From JAHBVL01 sp964461025 (GTDB lineage Bacteria; Chloroflexota; Chloroflexia; Thermomicrobiales; UBA6265), in NCBI GenBank assembly GCA_964461025.1, contig CAYWSE010000009.1, positions 1 through 64,000 on the forward strand: DNA of 64,000 nucleotides, written 5' to 3'. A program made the translations under genes and the position numbers. The notes beneath the pieces were generated by a model, which saw only the letters and a program-made list of their open reading frames with translations, was not told the origin of the DNA and did not search any database. Shown here piece by piece: positions 1 to 11,599 of the stretch (position 1 is the stretch's first letter; every line of letters begins with the position of its first letter).

Positions 1-384
1 ATTCTCTCTGCCTGGTACATGCTCTGGATGTACCAGCAGGTCATCAAGGGCCGGCCCTATGGCGTGTTGCCCGATCCACATGACGGTTCGCTGACTGCTG
101 AAGAACAGGCGATGCTGGCCGCAGCGGGTGGCGGGCATCATGGACACGACCTTCATGGCGAGCTGGCTCACGCGCCGGTTTCGGGTGGCGCGCACGATCA
201 TCCCGAAGACGGGCAGATCGATTCGTCGGCCTGGCCCGACCTGAATCCACGTGAGATTTTCTGCCTGGTGCCGCTGGCGGCACTGACGTTCATTCTGGGC
301 GTCTATCCGAAAATCATGTTCGAAATCGTCGAACCGTCGTTTGCCCGGATCATGGATCCGTTCTTACGCGGTCCGTTGAACTAG
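1..384 (+). CDS. nuoM: NADH-quinone oxidoreductase subunit M, C-terminal fragment
   Basis: Only the last 127 residues are inside the window; the frame is already open at base 1. The visible part has the AWYMLWMYQ helix end typical of NuoM, a long loop, then a last hydrophobic helix (LVPLAALTFILGVYP). NuoM is a proton-pumping antiporter-like membrane subunit of complex I. The assignment rests on this tail and on nuoN following 84 bases downstream, the standard order at the end of nuo operons. The loop (bases 136-201) is unusually rich in His, with seven in 22 residues, and could bind metal or simply be a lineage insertion. Confidence 0.88.
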   Translation: MLSAWYMLWMYQQVIKGRPYGVLPDPHDGSLTAEEQAMLAAAGGGHHGHDLHGELAHAPVSGGAHDHPEDGQIDSSAWPDLNPREIFCLVPLAALTFILGVYPKIMFEIVEPSFARIMDPFLRGPLN

Positions 385-468
385 CGAGTTGACCGAAAAC
401 GCTGGCCGGAGCGGACCGGCCCATGCGGACCCACAACCGGGCCGCGATTGATCTGAGGGAGCACGTAC

Positions 469-2007
469 GTGGATTTGTTCAATCTCAATTTTGAGCATCC
501 AGACTGGGGACTGATCCTTCCCCAGTTGATCGTGTTCCTGACCGCGATCGCGCTTGTGCTCGGTGATGCCTTTTTGCCCGGCAAGCGCAAATTCAGCATG
601 CTCACCGGTATTTCGATCATCGGGTATGGCGCGGCATTAGCGGCGCTCTATTGGCAGCGTGGTGAGAATTCCCAGACGTTCCAGGGATCATTCCGGGCCG
701 ATGGTCTGACCGTGTTCCTGTCGATGGTCATTCTCGTCGCGGCGATTCTCTCTGTGCTCGTCTCGGCGAACTTCATCGAGCACTACGAGGAACGGGTGCC
801 GCTTGGCGAGTATTACATTCTGCTGGCATTCTCGATCGTCGGCGCGCTCCTGGTCGCTTCCGCGGGCGACCTGATCATGGTCTTCATCGGTCTCGAGCTC
901 TCGGCGCTGGCGACGTATGTGCTTACCGCTTATGCGAGGCGGCGCGTCGAGTCGGTCGAAGGCGCCTTGAAGTATTTCCTGCTCGGCATCTTCGCCAGCG
1001 CCATTCTGCTCTACGGCATGGCCTGGGCATATGGGCTGTCCGGCTCGACCGATCTGGATGGCATTCGGGCCGGTATCAGTGAAGCGGTTGCCGATAACGA
1101 ATTCCTCGAGGCGTCGGTGCTGCTTGCGCTTCTCCTCCTGGTGGTCGGTCTGGGCTTCAAGATCGCTGCGGTGCCGTTCCACATGTGGACACCCGATGCG
1201 TATGAGGGCGCGCCGACGCCAGTTTCGGCGTACATGTCGGTGATTCCGAAAGTCGCCGGATTCGCGGCGCTCATTCGCATTCTGGTGCAGGGGCTCGGCC
1301 CGATCTCCGACGACTGGAAATGGCTGATCGCCGGGTTGGCGTTCCTGACCATGGCGCTTGGCAACATCGTCGCGCTGTCGCAGCGGAACGTGAAGCGCAT
1401 GCTCGCGTATTCGTCGATCGCGCATACCGGTTACATGATGGTCGGACTCGCCGCCTATCGTGAGGGAAGCGCACTGAGCGGAACACTGGGTTCCGACGGA
1501 ATCACCGCGCTGCTGTATTACATGCTGGCCTACGCCTTCATGAACATCGGCGCCTTCGCTGTGCTCACCTGGCTCGAAGCGCGGGGCAACGGCGTGATGC
1601 TGGACGATCTGAACGGTCTGGCCAGCACGTATCCGCTGGCAGCGGTGGCCATGGCGGTCTTTATGATTTCGTTGATGGGCATCCCGCCATTGCTTGGCTT
1701 CTATGCTAAGTACTACGTGATCGTTGCGGCGATGCAGGCTGACATGCTCTGGCTGGCGATCGTGATCGTCCTGATGTCGGCGCTGAGTGCGTATTTCTAC
1801 CTGCGGGTCGTTTTCGTCATGTACTTCGGCTCAGCTCCGGAGGGCGCGAAGCGACCTGCCCTGCAGACCAACCTGCTGAATGCGGCGCTCGTGGTGATGG
1901 TCGTCGGCAATCTGGCGCTTGGGCTCTTCTCGCAACGCATCGTCGATCTCGGCGACGAGTGGGCGACCGCGTTGACCCTCGCCTCGAACATCACCGGTGT
2001 GAACTGA
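469..2007 (+). CDS. nuoN: NADH-quinone oxidoreductase subunit N
   Basis: A 512-residue polytopic protein, full length for NuoN with about 14 membrane helices. It carries the family's key ionisable residues: Glu143 in GLELSALATY, Lys169, Lys231 and Lys261 (IPKVAG), and the HMWTPDAYEGAPTPV segment at 238-252. NuoN is the antiporter-like pump subunit of respiratory complex I. Translation starts at GTG 469, preceded by GAGGGA (455-460). It lies just after nuoM and is followed by two small hairpins, so it is probably the last gene of the nuo operon. Confidence 0.96.
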   Translation: MDLFNLNFEHPDWGLILPQLIVFLTAIALVLGDAFLPGKRKFSMLTGISIIGYGAALAALYWQRGENSQTFQGSFRADGLTVFLSMVILVAAILSVLVSANFIEHYEERVPLGEYYILLAFSIVGALLVASAGDLIMVFIGLELSALATYVLTAYARRRVESVEGALKYFLLGIFASAILLYGMAWAYGLSGSTDLDGIRAGISEAVADNEFLEASVLLALLLLVVGLGFKIAAVPFHMWTPDAYEGAPTPVSAYMSVIPKVAGFAALIRILVQGLGPISDDWKWLIAGLAFLTMALGNIVALSQRNVKRMLAYSSIAHTGYMMVGLAAYREGSALSGTLGSDGITALLYYMLAYAFMNIGAFAVLTWLEARGNGVMLDDLNGLASTYPLAAVAMAVFMISLMGIPPLLGFYAKYYVIVAAMQADMLWLAIVIVLMSALSAYFYLRVVFVMYFGSAPEGAKRPALQTNLLNAALVVMVVGNLALGLFSQRIVDLGDEWATALTLASNITGVN

Positions 2008-2038
2008 CAGGTCGCATCGCTCCGAGCGTGTCAATGCC

Positions 2039-2103
2039 CATCTCTTTCTCCCGCGATTGAAATCGCGGGCTGAATGACCGAAACCTGCTGAAGCAGGCTG
2101 TGG
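2039..2103. repeat. Two tandem short hairpins downstream of nuoN
   Basis: CCCGCGATT-GA-AATCGCGGG (about 2050-2069) and CCTGCT-GA-AGCAGG (about 2084-2097) are two perfect stems separated by a short spacer. Both share the GA loop. The position after nuoN suits a transcription end or an mRNA-protecting element, although no clear U tract follows. The paired hairpins resemble a palindromic intergenic repeat rather than a one-off terminator. Confidence 0.6.
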
Positions 2104-2120
2104 GATGAAGGCCAGGACAA

Positions 2121-2795
2121 ATGAGCACTCCAGACCCCGTGCTGAGCGGCCAGAATCCGGACGAGCTTTTCGACGTCGTCGACGCCGATGGCAACTCCAC
2201 CGGCCGGACGAAGCGTCGCGCCGACATCCATCGCGATGGGGATTGGCACCGCGCGCTGCATGTCTGGATCTTCGGACTGCGTGACGGCGAGCCATTTGTC
2301 CTGTTCCAACGGCGCGGCCGGTTCAAGGACACCGCAGCCGGCCGTCTCGACCCAACCGTCGGCGGGCACTACGGGGCCGGAGAGACGATCGACGATGTCT
2401 GGCGGGAAGTCGAGGAGGAAATCGGCGTGCCGGCTATCGCCGCCGAGATGCGCTTCGCCGGTGTGCGGATCAGATCGAGCGAACGCGAAGCCGGGATCAT
2501 CGATCGCGAGATTCAGGACGTCTTTCTCTGGCGTCGGGATGATCCGCTGGACGAATACCGGCCAAATGTTGCTGAGCTGGATGGACTTGTGGAGATCGCT
2601 GTCGCCGACGTCATCGCGGTCTATCGGGGTCAGCGAGATCGGTTTGCGGTCACCACGCTCGATGCGCATTCCCTGCGGGTTGCTCGTTCAGAGCTTTCCG
2701 CAGACGAGATTTGTCCCTCGGTCGACCGCTACCCCTACCGGGTCGCAGTTGCGGCAATTGCAGCCCTGCGTGGTGAAGAGTGCATCGCCGTCTAG
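2121..2795 (+). CDS. Nudix hydrolase, IPP-isomerase-like (YfcD type)
   Basis: A 224-residue protein with a Nudix box at residues 81-103: it opens GGHYGAGE and closes REVEEEIGV. Counted from the first Gly, the REUxEExGU half fits the consensus exactly, while the first Glu sits one place late, as in E. coli YfcD-type proteins. Such enzymes cleave nucleoside-diphosphate-linked compounds using Mg or Mn bound by the box glutamates. The N-terminal part (DVVDADGNSTGRTKR, then DIHRDGDWHRALHVWIF) matches the isopentenyl-isomerase-like subfamily. The exact substrate cannot be told. The start has a GGCCAGGAC leader. Confidence 0.85.
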   Translation: MSTPDPVLSGQNPDELFDVVDADGNSTGRTKRRADIHRDGDWHRALHVWIFGLRDGEPFVLFQRRGRFKDTAAGRLDPTVGGHYGAGETIDDVWREVEEEIGVPAIAAEMRFAGVRIRSSEREAGIIDREIQDVFLWRRDDPLDEYRPNVAELDGLVEIAVADVIAVYRGQRDRFAVTTLDAHSLRVARSELSADEICPSVDRYPYRVAVAAIAALRGEECIAV

Positions 2796-2800
2796 ACCAC

Positions 2801-2902
2801 GTCATTCCTGCCGAAGTGGAGGAATCTCTTGTTGGGGGAGCGAGAGTTCTGCCTCAGCATGCGCGCCATGAACGAGAGATTTCTCGACGGGCTCGAAATG
2901 AC
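2801..2902. repeat. Inverted pair of a dispersed intergenic repeat
   Basis: GTCATTCCTGC...GGAATCTC (2801-2828) is an inverted copy of GAGATTTCTCGAC...CGAAATGAC (2876-2902). Together they can form a long hairpin in the space between the Nudix gene (+) and the FMN reductase (-), so they may also terminate both transcripts. Related copies occur at 10200-10297, 18781-18792 (partial) and 26171-26233. Confidence 0.7.
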
Positions 2903-2968
2903 AGGTTGTGGGGTGCGCGTATCTTCGATTGAGCGCACGCGGCGAGGCATATCCTTCCTGCGGCGATG

Positions 2969-3553
2969 TCAGACCGCAGCTGGTGCTTTCTGGGAAACCA
3001 GTTCAATCCACTCCACGAATCCCGCCAGAAATCCGTCGAGCTGTTCGAGTGTCACCTGATCGACGAGCCGACCCTCTTCGTCGAACTTCTCCCCGGCGAA
3101 GGTCACGTAAACATCCGGTTTGTTCATCAGCAGCACGTTGCTGACCGGCAGGATTTGGCGCAGCGCCAGTTGGGCGCGCATCGTGCCCGAACGGCCGAAT
3201 GATGCGCCAATCATCGCTCCCGGCTTGCCTGAGAGCGGAGGTTTCGGAAACGGTCGCGATCCCCAGTCAATGGCGTTCTTGATCACTGCCGGGATCGAAT
3301 GGTTGTACTCGGGCGTGATGAGAATGACGCCGTCCGCTCTACTCAGCGTCTCCCGAAAAGCGGTCACTTGATTCGGGGGATCGTCGTTGTCGAGATCCTC
3401 GTTGTAGAAGGGCAGCCGATCAATCGCCAGCTCGAACAGATCGACACCTTCCGGCGTCCGCTCGACCATTGCCTCGAAGACCTTTCGATTGAATGATTCG
3501 CGCCGCAAACTGCCAATCATCGCGGCTATCGAAACCCGAGAATCGTTGTCCAT
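2969..3553 (-). CDS. NADPH-dependent FMN reductase family flavoprotein
   Basis: A 194-residue flavodoxin-fold reductase. It has the FMN phosphate loop GSLRRESFNR (residues 14-23) and the conserved PEYNHSIP segment (81-88) followed by KNAIDW, the signature of the SsuE/ChrR/azoreductase group. These soluble enzymes reduce FMN, quinones or azo compounds with NAD(P)H. The open frame extends upstream to 3664, but the ATG at 3553 is preferred: AGGA lies at good distance before it and the family fold begins a few residues later. It is 82 bases downstream of the GMC oxidoreductase on the same strand and may be its operon partner. Confidence 0.9.
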   Translation of the reverse strand: MDNDSRVSIAAMIGSLRRESFNRKVFEAMVERTPEGVDLFELAIDRLPFYNEDLDNDDPPNQVTAFRETLSRADGVILITPEYNHSIPAVIKNAIDWGSRPFPKPPLSGKPGAMIGASFGRSGTMRAQLALRQILPVSNVLLMNKPDVYVTFAGEKFDEEGRLVDQVTLEQLDGFLAGFVEWIELVSQKAPAAV

Positions 3554-3635
3554 GTGTTGTCCTGCGTGATGCGAAGTAGCTGAGCCCACGTAACGGACTA
3601 ATAATTCATTAGTATATGCATGAACTGCGGAATTG

Positions 3636-5119
3636 CTACAACCAGGCGGCGATGCGCGCACCAACGACGGCCGCCGGGATGTTCGTGTTGGCGCGGGGAA
3701 TCACCGGCATGATCGCGCAATCCGCTACGAGAAGCCCACTGACTCCGTAGACCCTTCCGCACGGATCGACGACGGCGTCTGCGTCGGTCTCGGGTCCCAT
3801 CTTGCATGTCCCGACGGGATGGTAGTAGTGGCCGACGTTGTCGTGAATCCACCGCAACAGTTCAGCATCGGACATGATCGCTGGACAAGGATCGAGCTCC
3901 GCTCCCATCCGCGAATCGGAGGCGATAATCTCGCGAGCGATCTTCAGTCCATCGAGGAGCACCGCCGCATCATGTCCATCCGGATCGCTGAGGTAACCGT
4001 GATCGAGCAACGGAGCGTCGTCAGGATCGGTCGACCGGAGCGTCAGCTTGCCGCGCGATCGAGGCGTCATGCAGGCAATGTCGAGCTTGAACTGCCAGCC
4101 TTCACCGGTCCTGCCGCCAACAGGGTAGATGTGCAGATCGAATGCCTCCCGGCAATGGCGAGAACGCACTTTGGCGATCACCTGCTCTTCCGGGATCCAG
4201 TTTGACGCACTGAACGAGTCCATCTCGGCTCGCAGAGCCTTTGTCCCCGCTACTGGAATATCCAGCGCCGGGTGGTCGTGCAGATTCCCGCCGACTCCCG
4301 GCAGATCGACGTTCACCGCGATGCCGAAGTGGCGCAGCTCGTCCGCAGGTCCGATGCCGGAGCGCAACAGGATCGCCGGCGATCCATACGCGCCCCCCGC
4401 CAGAACGACGCGGTCCGCTTCGATGAGCTCACGGTGCCCGTCGACAATGAGGTGGACGCCGGATGCGGCATTGCCATTCAGTTGAACGCGATCGACGAGC
4501 GCGTCGCCGAGAATCGTCAGATTTTCGGCTTCACGCAGTGGGTCGAGAAAGGCCAGCGCTCCATTCCAGCGGATGCCGCCGGCGATGTTGACCGGGCTGG
4601 GCGCGACGCCAACTGGCTCATCGAGATCGTTCAGATCGGCGACTCGGGGAATGCCCGTCGCCACCGCTGAATCGAGAAAGGCACGTTGAAAGGGCTGAAC
4701 TTCGGCTTCGTCAGGGATGCGGACGCGCATTCGCCGCGAAACATCCTCGAATACCGGCAACAGGTCGTTCGTGCTCCATCCGGAATTTCCGAGCGCCTCC
4801 CATGCGTCATAGTCGGCGCGATGCCCCCAGATCGCCGCGCACCCGTTGTGCGATGAGCATCCGCCGATCACCCGGGCGCGCGACCAGTTCAACACCCGGT
4901 TCGCATACATGTCGCCGCTGGTGTAGTTCCAGTCGTGACTTTCGGCGAGGACGCTGGCATCGAGGAGATCGGCCGGCCATGCTCCACTATCCAGCGAACC
5001 ATAATCCGCTCCCGCTTCGAGCAGGAGGATCGACTCGTCGCTGCGCTCAGCGAGCGTCGCCGCCGCGGCGCACCCGGCCGGACCCGCACCGACGATGATG
5101 GTGTGGTAGTGGCGCCTCA

Positions 5120-5120
<1 letters not shown>
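3636..5120 (-). CDS. GMC-family FAD oxidoreductase (choline dehydrogenase-like)
   Basis: A 494-residue protein beginning with the FAD-binding GAGPAGCAAA loop (residues 11-20) and the second GMC signature RVIGGCSSHNG (83-93). The C-terminal active site has His434 in HPVGTCKMG and Asn478/Asn480 in ANTNIP, the usual His/Asn pair that oxidises alcohols to aldehydes. The alcohol substrate cannot be read from sequence. Its ATG overlaps the aconitase stop by one base (TGATG), implying translational coupling downstream of acnA. Confidence 0.93.
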
Positions 5121-7849
<2,729 letters not shown>

Positions 7850-8208
7850 CGGAAATTTCTCCTTAATGTGGATATCAGTATGAGGGTGTCGCCACGAAAC
7901 ATGAGCGAACCCGGGCACCTCCCTCTATTTTAGTCCATCTGCACTGGCAGAACTGGCGGTCTTGCGACCTGACTGACAATCACGATCGTCTCCAGCAGCG
8001 ACGCCACTGACCCTCACCAAGGAGACAGACGAGCCGTCTCCCTACACCGGTTGATCTCTCGATCGACTTTTCGCCGTCCGTGGGATCGTGTCAGACGTAT
8101 ACTCTCCGGGCGCTCATGACCCAGAGAGCGCGCTGGGAGGCATCGGGCGCGACGCGCTGCGGGCCGTGTCAGTCATCCGGCGTCGGCCAGGAAACCAGTC
8201 GATCTCCA
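7850..8208. other. Divergent promoter region, no gene
   Basis: A 359-base gap between acnA (-) and the flippase-like gene (+). Visible items are the acnA ribosome site (7858-7863), a TAAAAT -10-like hexamer for acnA (complement of 7927-7932) without a convincing -35, a small hairpin GGAGAC(N9)GTCTCC at 8021-8041, and TATACT at 8098-8103 facing the downstream gene. No coding or RNA gene is recognised. Confidence 0.5.
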
Positions 8209-9240
8209 ATGCGAAAACTCCGCGTCATTATCGGACTCCTCATCAGCGCGCTCTTTCTCTTTTTTGCATTGCGCGGTCAGGATTTCGAGGCTGTACGGGA
8301 CGCGTTCCGGCAGGTCGAGTTCTGGTATCTCATTCCCGCGATACTTCTCTACTTCTGCGGTCTTTGCATGCGGGCGGTCCGCTGGAGGTTTTTACTCCGG
8401 CCCGTCGCGGACGTTCCGGTGCGCACACTCCTCTCCATCAACGCCGTCGGGCTGATGGCCAACAATGTTCTCCCACTCCGCACTGGTGAAGTCGTGCGTG
8501 CCTACGCGCTGTCGAAGAAAACGCCGGTCACAAAATCGGCGGGTCTGGCGACGATCGCCGTCGAGCGGATCTTCGACGGCATCACGATGCTGCTCTTCAT
8601 CTCGGTCTCGATGGTCTTTGTCTCGCTAACGAGCGAGCTCCGACATGTCGCGGTCATTGCCGCAATCATTTTCTCGGTGGCTCTCGCGTTCATTATTCTG
8701 CTCGCGCACGGCGGAGAGGTTCGGGACCGATTCGTGCGCATCGTGCTCGGATATCTCCCGGATTCGGTCGAGACACGAGCCTCGCAGATGGCCGACTCGT
8801 TCATCGCCGGGTTGGGGGTGTTCACCAACTGGAGGAGTCTGGTGCTCGTTGGCGGAACGTCGATCGTCGCCTGGACGTTCGAGGCATCGGTCTACTGGGT
8901 CACAGCGCAGGCATTCGGCGGCGAGATTGCCGATGTCATGGGGCCCGCCGAAACGTTCCTCACAACTGGGATTGCCAATCTGGCCACCCTGGTGCCCTCG
9001 TCGCCGGGCTACGTTGGTCCTTTCGAAGCCGCAGTGATTCTCGTGCTGAGTGGAGCGCTTGGATTGACCCGGGAAATGGCGCTCTCCTATGCCATCCTCG
9101 TGCACGCGCTGCTCTACTTCCCGGTCACCATCTGGGGCGCGATCGAATGGAGCCGGCTCCACCTGACGCTGCGGCAGGTCGAAGCGTTGAGCGCCGAAAC
9201 AGCCGACACGCCAGTGGCCGCGGCCGGAGCCCAGCAATGA
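8209..9240 (+). CDS. Lysylphosphatidylglycerol synthase TM-region / UPF0104 family membrane protein
   Basis: A 343-residue polytopic protein matching the flippase-like membrane domain of MprF (UPF0104, AglD-like). Marks include RAVRWRFLL after the second helix, LPLRTGEVVRAYALSKK, and the late VPSSPGYVGPFEAA segment. No soluble aminoacyl-transferase domain is present, so a lipid transport or flipping role is more likely than LPG synthesis. The frame opens at 8080, but ATG 8209 (MRKLRVIIGLL) places the start just before the first helix. Its ribosome site is weak, so the start is not certain. It is followed 25 bases later by uppP. Confidence 0.82.
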   Translation: MRKLRVIIGLLISALFLFFALRGQDFEAVRDAFRQVEFWYLIPAILLYFCGLCMRAVRWRFLLRPVADVPVRTLLSINAVGLMANNVLPLRTGEVVRAYALSKKTPVTKSAGLATIAVERIFDGITMLLFISVSMVFVSLTSELRHVAVIAAIIFSVALAFIILLAHGGEVRDRFVRIVLGYLPDSVETRASQMADSFIAGLGVFTNWRSLVLVGGTSIVAWTFEASVYWVTAQAFGGEIADVMGPAETFLTTGIANLATLVPSSPGYVGPFEAAVILVLSGALGLTREMALSYAILVHALLYFPVTIWGAIEWSRLHLTLRQVEALSAETADTPVAAAGAQQ

Positions 9241-9265
9241 CGAATCGATCATTTGAGGCGCGGAT

Positions 9266-10150
9266 TTGAGCATTCTCGAAGCGATCATTCTGGGTATCGT
9301 GCAGGGTCTCACCGAGTTTCTGCCGATTTCGTCATCCGGTCACCTCATCCTGGTGCCATGGCTGTTCGGTTGGGAAGCAAACTCGCTTTCGTTCGACGCG
9401 GCGCTCCACCTGGGCACTTTGGTCGCTGTTTTTGCCTACTTTCGGGACGACATCCTGCAGATGATCCGGGCGATTCCGGTCGCGTTGCGTCATCCGGTCG
9501 CCACTCTGGGAGCCTCTGGCGATGTCGCGGACGAAGACTCGGATGGCCGCCGCTCCCTCGCCGGGAAGCTCGGGTTGCTCATCGTCCTTGGCTCGATTCC
9601 CGCGGGCATCGCCGGACTTCTTGGCGAACAGGCAATTGATGACTACTTCCACGACGACGCTCATATCGATCGCGCGGTCGCCACGGTCGCGATTCTGCTC
9701 ATCGTGTTCGCGATTGTGCTCTGGTACGCCGATCGGGTCGGAGCGAAAACGCGAGGACTGCGTCAAATGGGGTTGAAGGACGCCGTGGCGATCGGCGTTG
9801 CTCAGATACTGGCACTCTTTCCCGGAGTCTCACGCTCGGGCATCACCATGTCGGCGGGTTTGTTCCGGAGCTTCAACCGCGCCGATGCTGCCCGCTTTTC
9901 GTTTCTGCTCGGCATACCGCTGATCACGATCGCCGGATTAAACGGCGTGATCGACATCGTTCGCGATACACCATCCGGCGCAGAGATCGCCGAAATGGTC
10001 GCCGGCATGGTCAGCGCCGCTATTTCCGGTTTTCTGGCGATCAGGGGGCTTCTCAGATTTCTGCAGAGTTCCAGTACAACAGTCTTCGTCATCTACCGGA
10101 TTGTCGCCGGGGTCATGGTTCTGCTCATTCTGGCGTCTGGCCTTCGGTAG
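9266..10150 (+). CDS. uppP: Undecaprenyl-diphosphatase
   Basis: A 294-residue BacA/UppP protein with both active-site motifs: EFLPISSSGHL (residues 17-27) and PGVSRSG (186-192). It dephosphorylates undecaprenyl diphosphate at the membrane to recycle the cell-wall lipid carrier. Translation starts at TTG 9266, preceded by GAGGCG. A loop of about 25 residues rich in Asp and Ser (84-98) is inserted between helices. The upstream gene encodes a flippase-like protein, so the pair may serve envelope lipid handling. Confidence 0.95.
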   Translation: MSILEAIILGIVQGLTEFLPISSSGHLILVPWLFGWEANSLSFDAALHLGTLVAVFAYFRDDILQMIRAIPVALRHPVATLGASGDVADEDSDGRRSLAGKLGLLIVLGSIPAGIAGLLGEQAIDDYFHDDAHIDRAVATVAILLIVFAIVLWYADRVGAKTRGLRQMGLKDAVAIGVAQILALFPGVSRSGITMSAGLFRSFNRADAARFSFLLGIPLITIAGLNGVIDIVRDTPSGAEIAEMVAGMVSAAISGFLAIRGLLRFLQSSSTTVFVIYRIVAGVMVLLILASGLR

Positions 10151-10450
10151 GGATTCATCTGCAACAACCGCGATTTCCTTTCAGCAGTTGGTCGGAAGTT
10201 CAACATTCTGAACGTAGTGAAATCGTTCCGTGGGCTTTGAGCGTACGTACGCGAGCATGCCGCTGCGGCGGGAGATTCTTCGCAAGCTCAGAATGACACG
10301 GCAACGGGAGCGCTGACAGAGCGAAAAGCGTTGGACGCGCTACTTAGAAAGATATGTGAAGAGAAGCGCTGACAGGCAAGGTAACGATGGACGAGCCAAT
10401 CAGGATGACATGTTGAGTTGAGGAATCACGCTGCGGTCTGGAGCGTTCGC
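10151..10450. other. Convergent intergenic gap with inverted repeat pair
   Basis: A 300-base gap between the 3' ends of uppP (+) and the gene at 10451 (-). It holds a degenerate inverted copy (10200-10227, core CATTCTGAACGTAGTGAA) and a direct copy (10259-10297, core GGGAGATTCTTCGC...CAGAATGACAC) of the dispersed repeat also seen at 2801-2902 and 26171-26233. The first 19 bases of the direct copy (CCGCTGCGGCGGGAGATTC) recur exactly at 26171. No coding sequence is visible. Confidence 0.65.
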
Positions 10451-11569
10451 TCAGGAGGGAACTGGACTCGCGACCGGTGATGCGGCCGGTGAGGCAACCG
10501 GGGTTCCGTCGTCGACCGGTATCGCGAACTCAAGCGGCTGATTGAACTCTCCGAATTCGTAGATCATGTAGTGCCAGGTCGAGACCATCGCCTCCCGGAC
10601 CATGTATCCGGTTTCCACGTCGACCCACCACGCGTACCACGCCGGGTCGAGGAGCTCGGTTCCCGGCACGAAGAAGGTGATGATCTGGGTCGGTCGGCCA
10701 TTCACCAACACTGATTCGGCCAGCTCGAAATTGCTTCCGCCTTCGTACAACTCTGTCCATTCGTTGAATGGATAAACGGCCAGGTACTCGCGTTCGAACC
10801 ACTCTCCGCCCGGCACACGCTGGAAGGACCGATCTTCGATCGTCATGAGCTCGAATTGCGCGTTGATGGAGTGCGATGCCGTTTGGCCGCTACTGCTGGT
10901 CATTTCGCGCTGAACGACCGAAACCATTCCCTGCCCGGAGGTCAGGCGCTCGATGAATTTGATCGAGTGCGTCGCGGCGATTTGCGTCATCGCGGCATCG
11001 TAGAACCCGCGGGCGGTCGGGTTGCCCTCTTCTTCGTCCATGTCGAACTCGTGCAGATTCGGGTCGGGTATCAGCAGGTAGAAGATCGTCGACTGCACTT
11101 CGCCGTCCGGTGAGTACATTGTGACCGTCGTTTCCCACCAGCCTTCACGCAACTCGACAGGGTCCTCCGGCCGGAATTGACTGTCCTCTCCGGGCAGGAG
11201 CGCCATCGAGACGCCCTCGTCGGCGTTGGTCAAGGGAGCGAGCGTCAGATCGACACCCTCCAAATCGGGATCGAACGGTTCGAGTAGATCTCCACCTTGT
11301 GTGAATGACACAGTAATGTCGTTTTCGCCTTCTCCGGCTTCCTCGACGATCAGATGCAACCGAAACGCGGTGCTGCCGTCGCGGAAGAGCGGTGCCGCCA
11401 GATCGATGGCGTCCGGACCCTCGAACTGGGGCTCCGGATCGCTATCCCGGCTTGCCAGCAGATACCCCACGACGGCAATCGCGGCGACGGCGAAGATCGC
11501 TGTGGCGACGATGACCGGCAACGAGATCGATGATCGATCCTGCTCTGGCTTCGGGGAATCTTGGGACAT
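10451..11569 (-). CDS. Membrane-anchored extracytoplasmic protein of unknown function
   Basis: A 372-residue protein with a short polar N-terminus, one membrane helix (about 16-38) and a large acidic outer part. The region around 205-350 (FIERLTSGQG, REMTSSSGQTASHSI, VDVETGYMVREAMV) has the look of a lipoprotein-like beta sheet domain such as LppX/LolA, but no lipobox Cys is present, so this is only a resemblance. The tail is a low-complexity PVASPAASPVASP run of a kind common in surface proteins of this lineage. It sits 30 bases downstream of ggt on the same strand and may share its transcript. Confidence 0.7.
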   Translation of the reverse strand: MSQDSPKPEQDRSSISLPVIVATAIFAVAAIAVVGYLLASRDSDPEPQFEGPDAIDLAAPLFRDGSTAFRLHLIVEEAGEGENDITVSFTQGGDLLEPFDPDLEGVDLTLAPLTNADEGVSMALLPGEDSQFRPEDPVELREGWWETTVTMYSPDGEVQSTIFYLLIPDPNLHEFDMDEEEGNPTARGFYDAAMTQIAATHSIKFIERLTSGQGMVSVVQREMTSSSGQTASHSINAQFELMTIEDRSFQRVPGGEWFEREYLAVYPFNEWTELYEGGSNFELAESVLVNGRPTQIITFFVPGTELLDPAWYAWWVDVETGYMVREAMVSTWHYMIYEFGEFNQPLEFAIPVDDGTPVASPAASPVASPVPS

Positions 11570-11599
11570 AACGCAGGCATTGCTCCCGTGACCGAGCGG

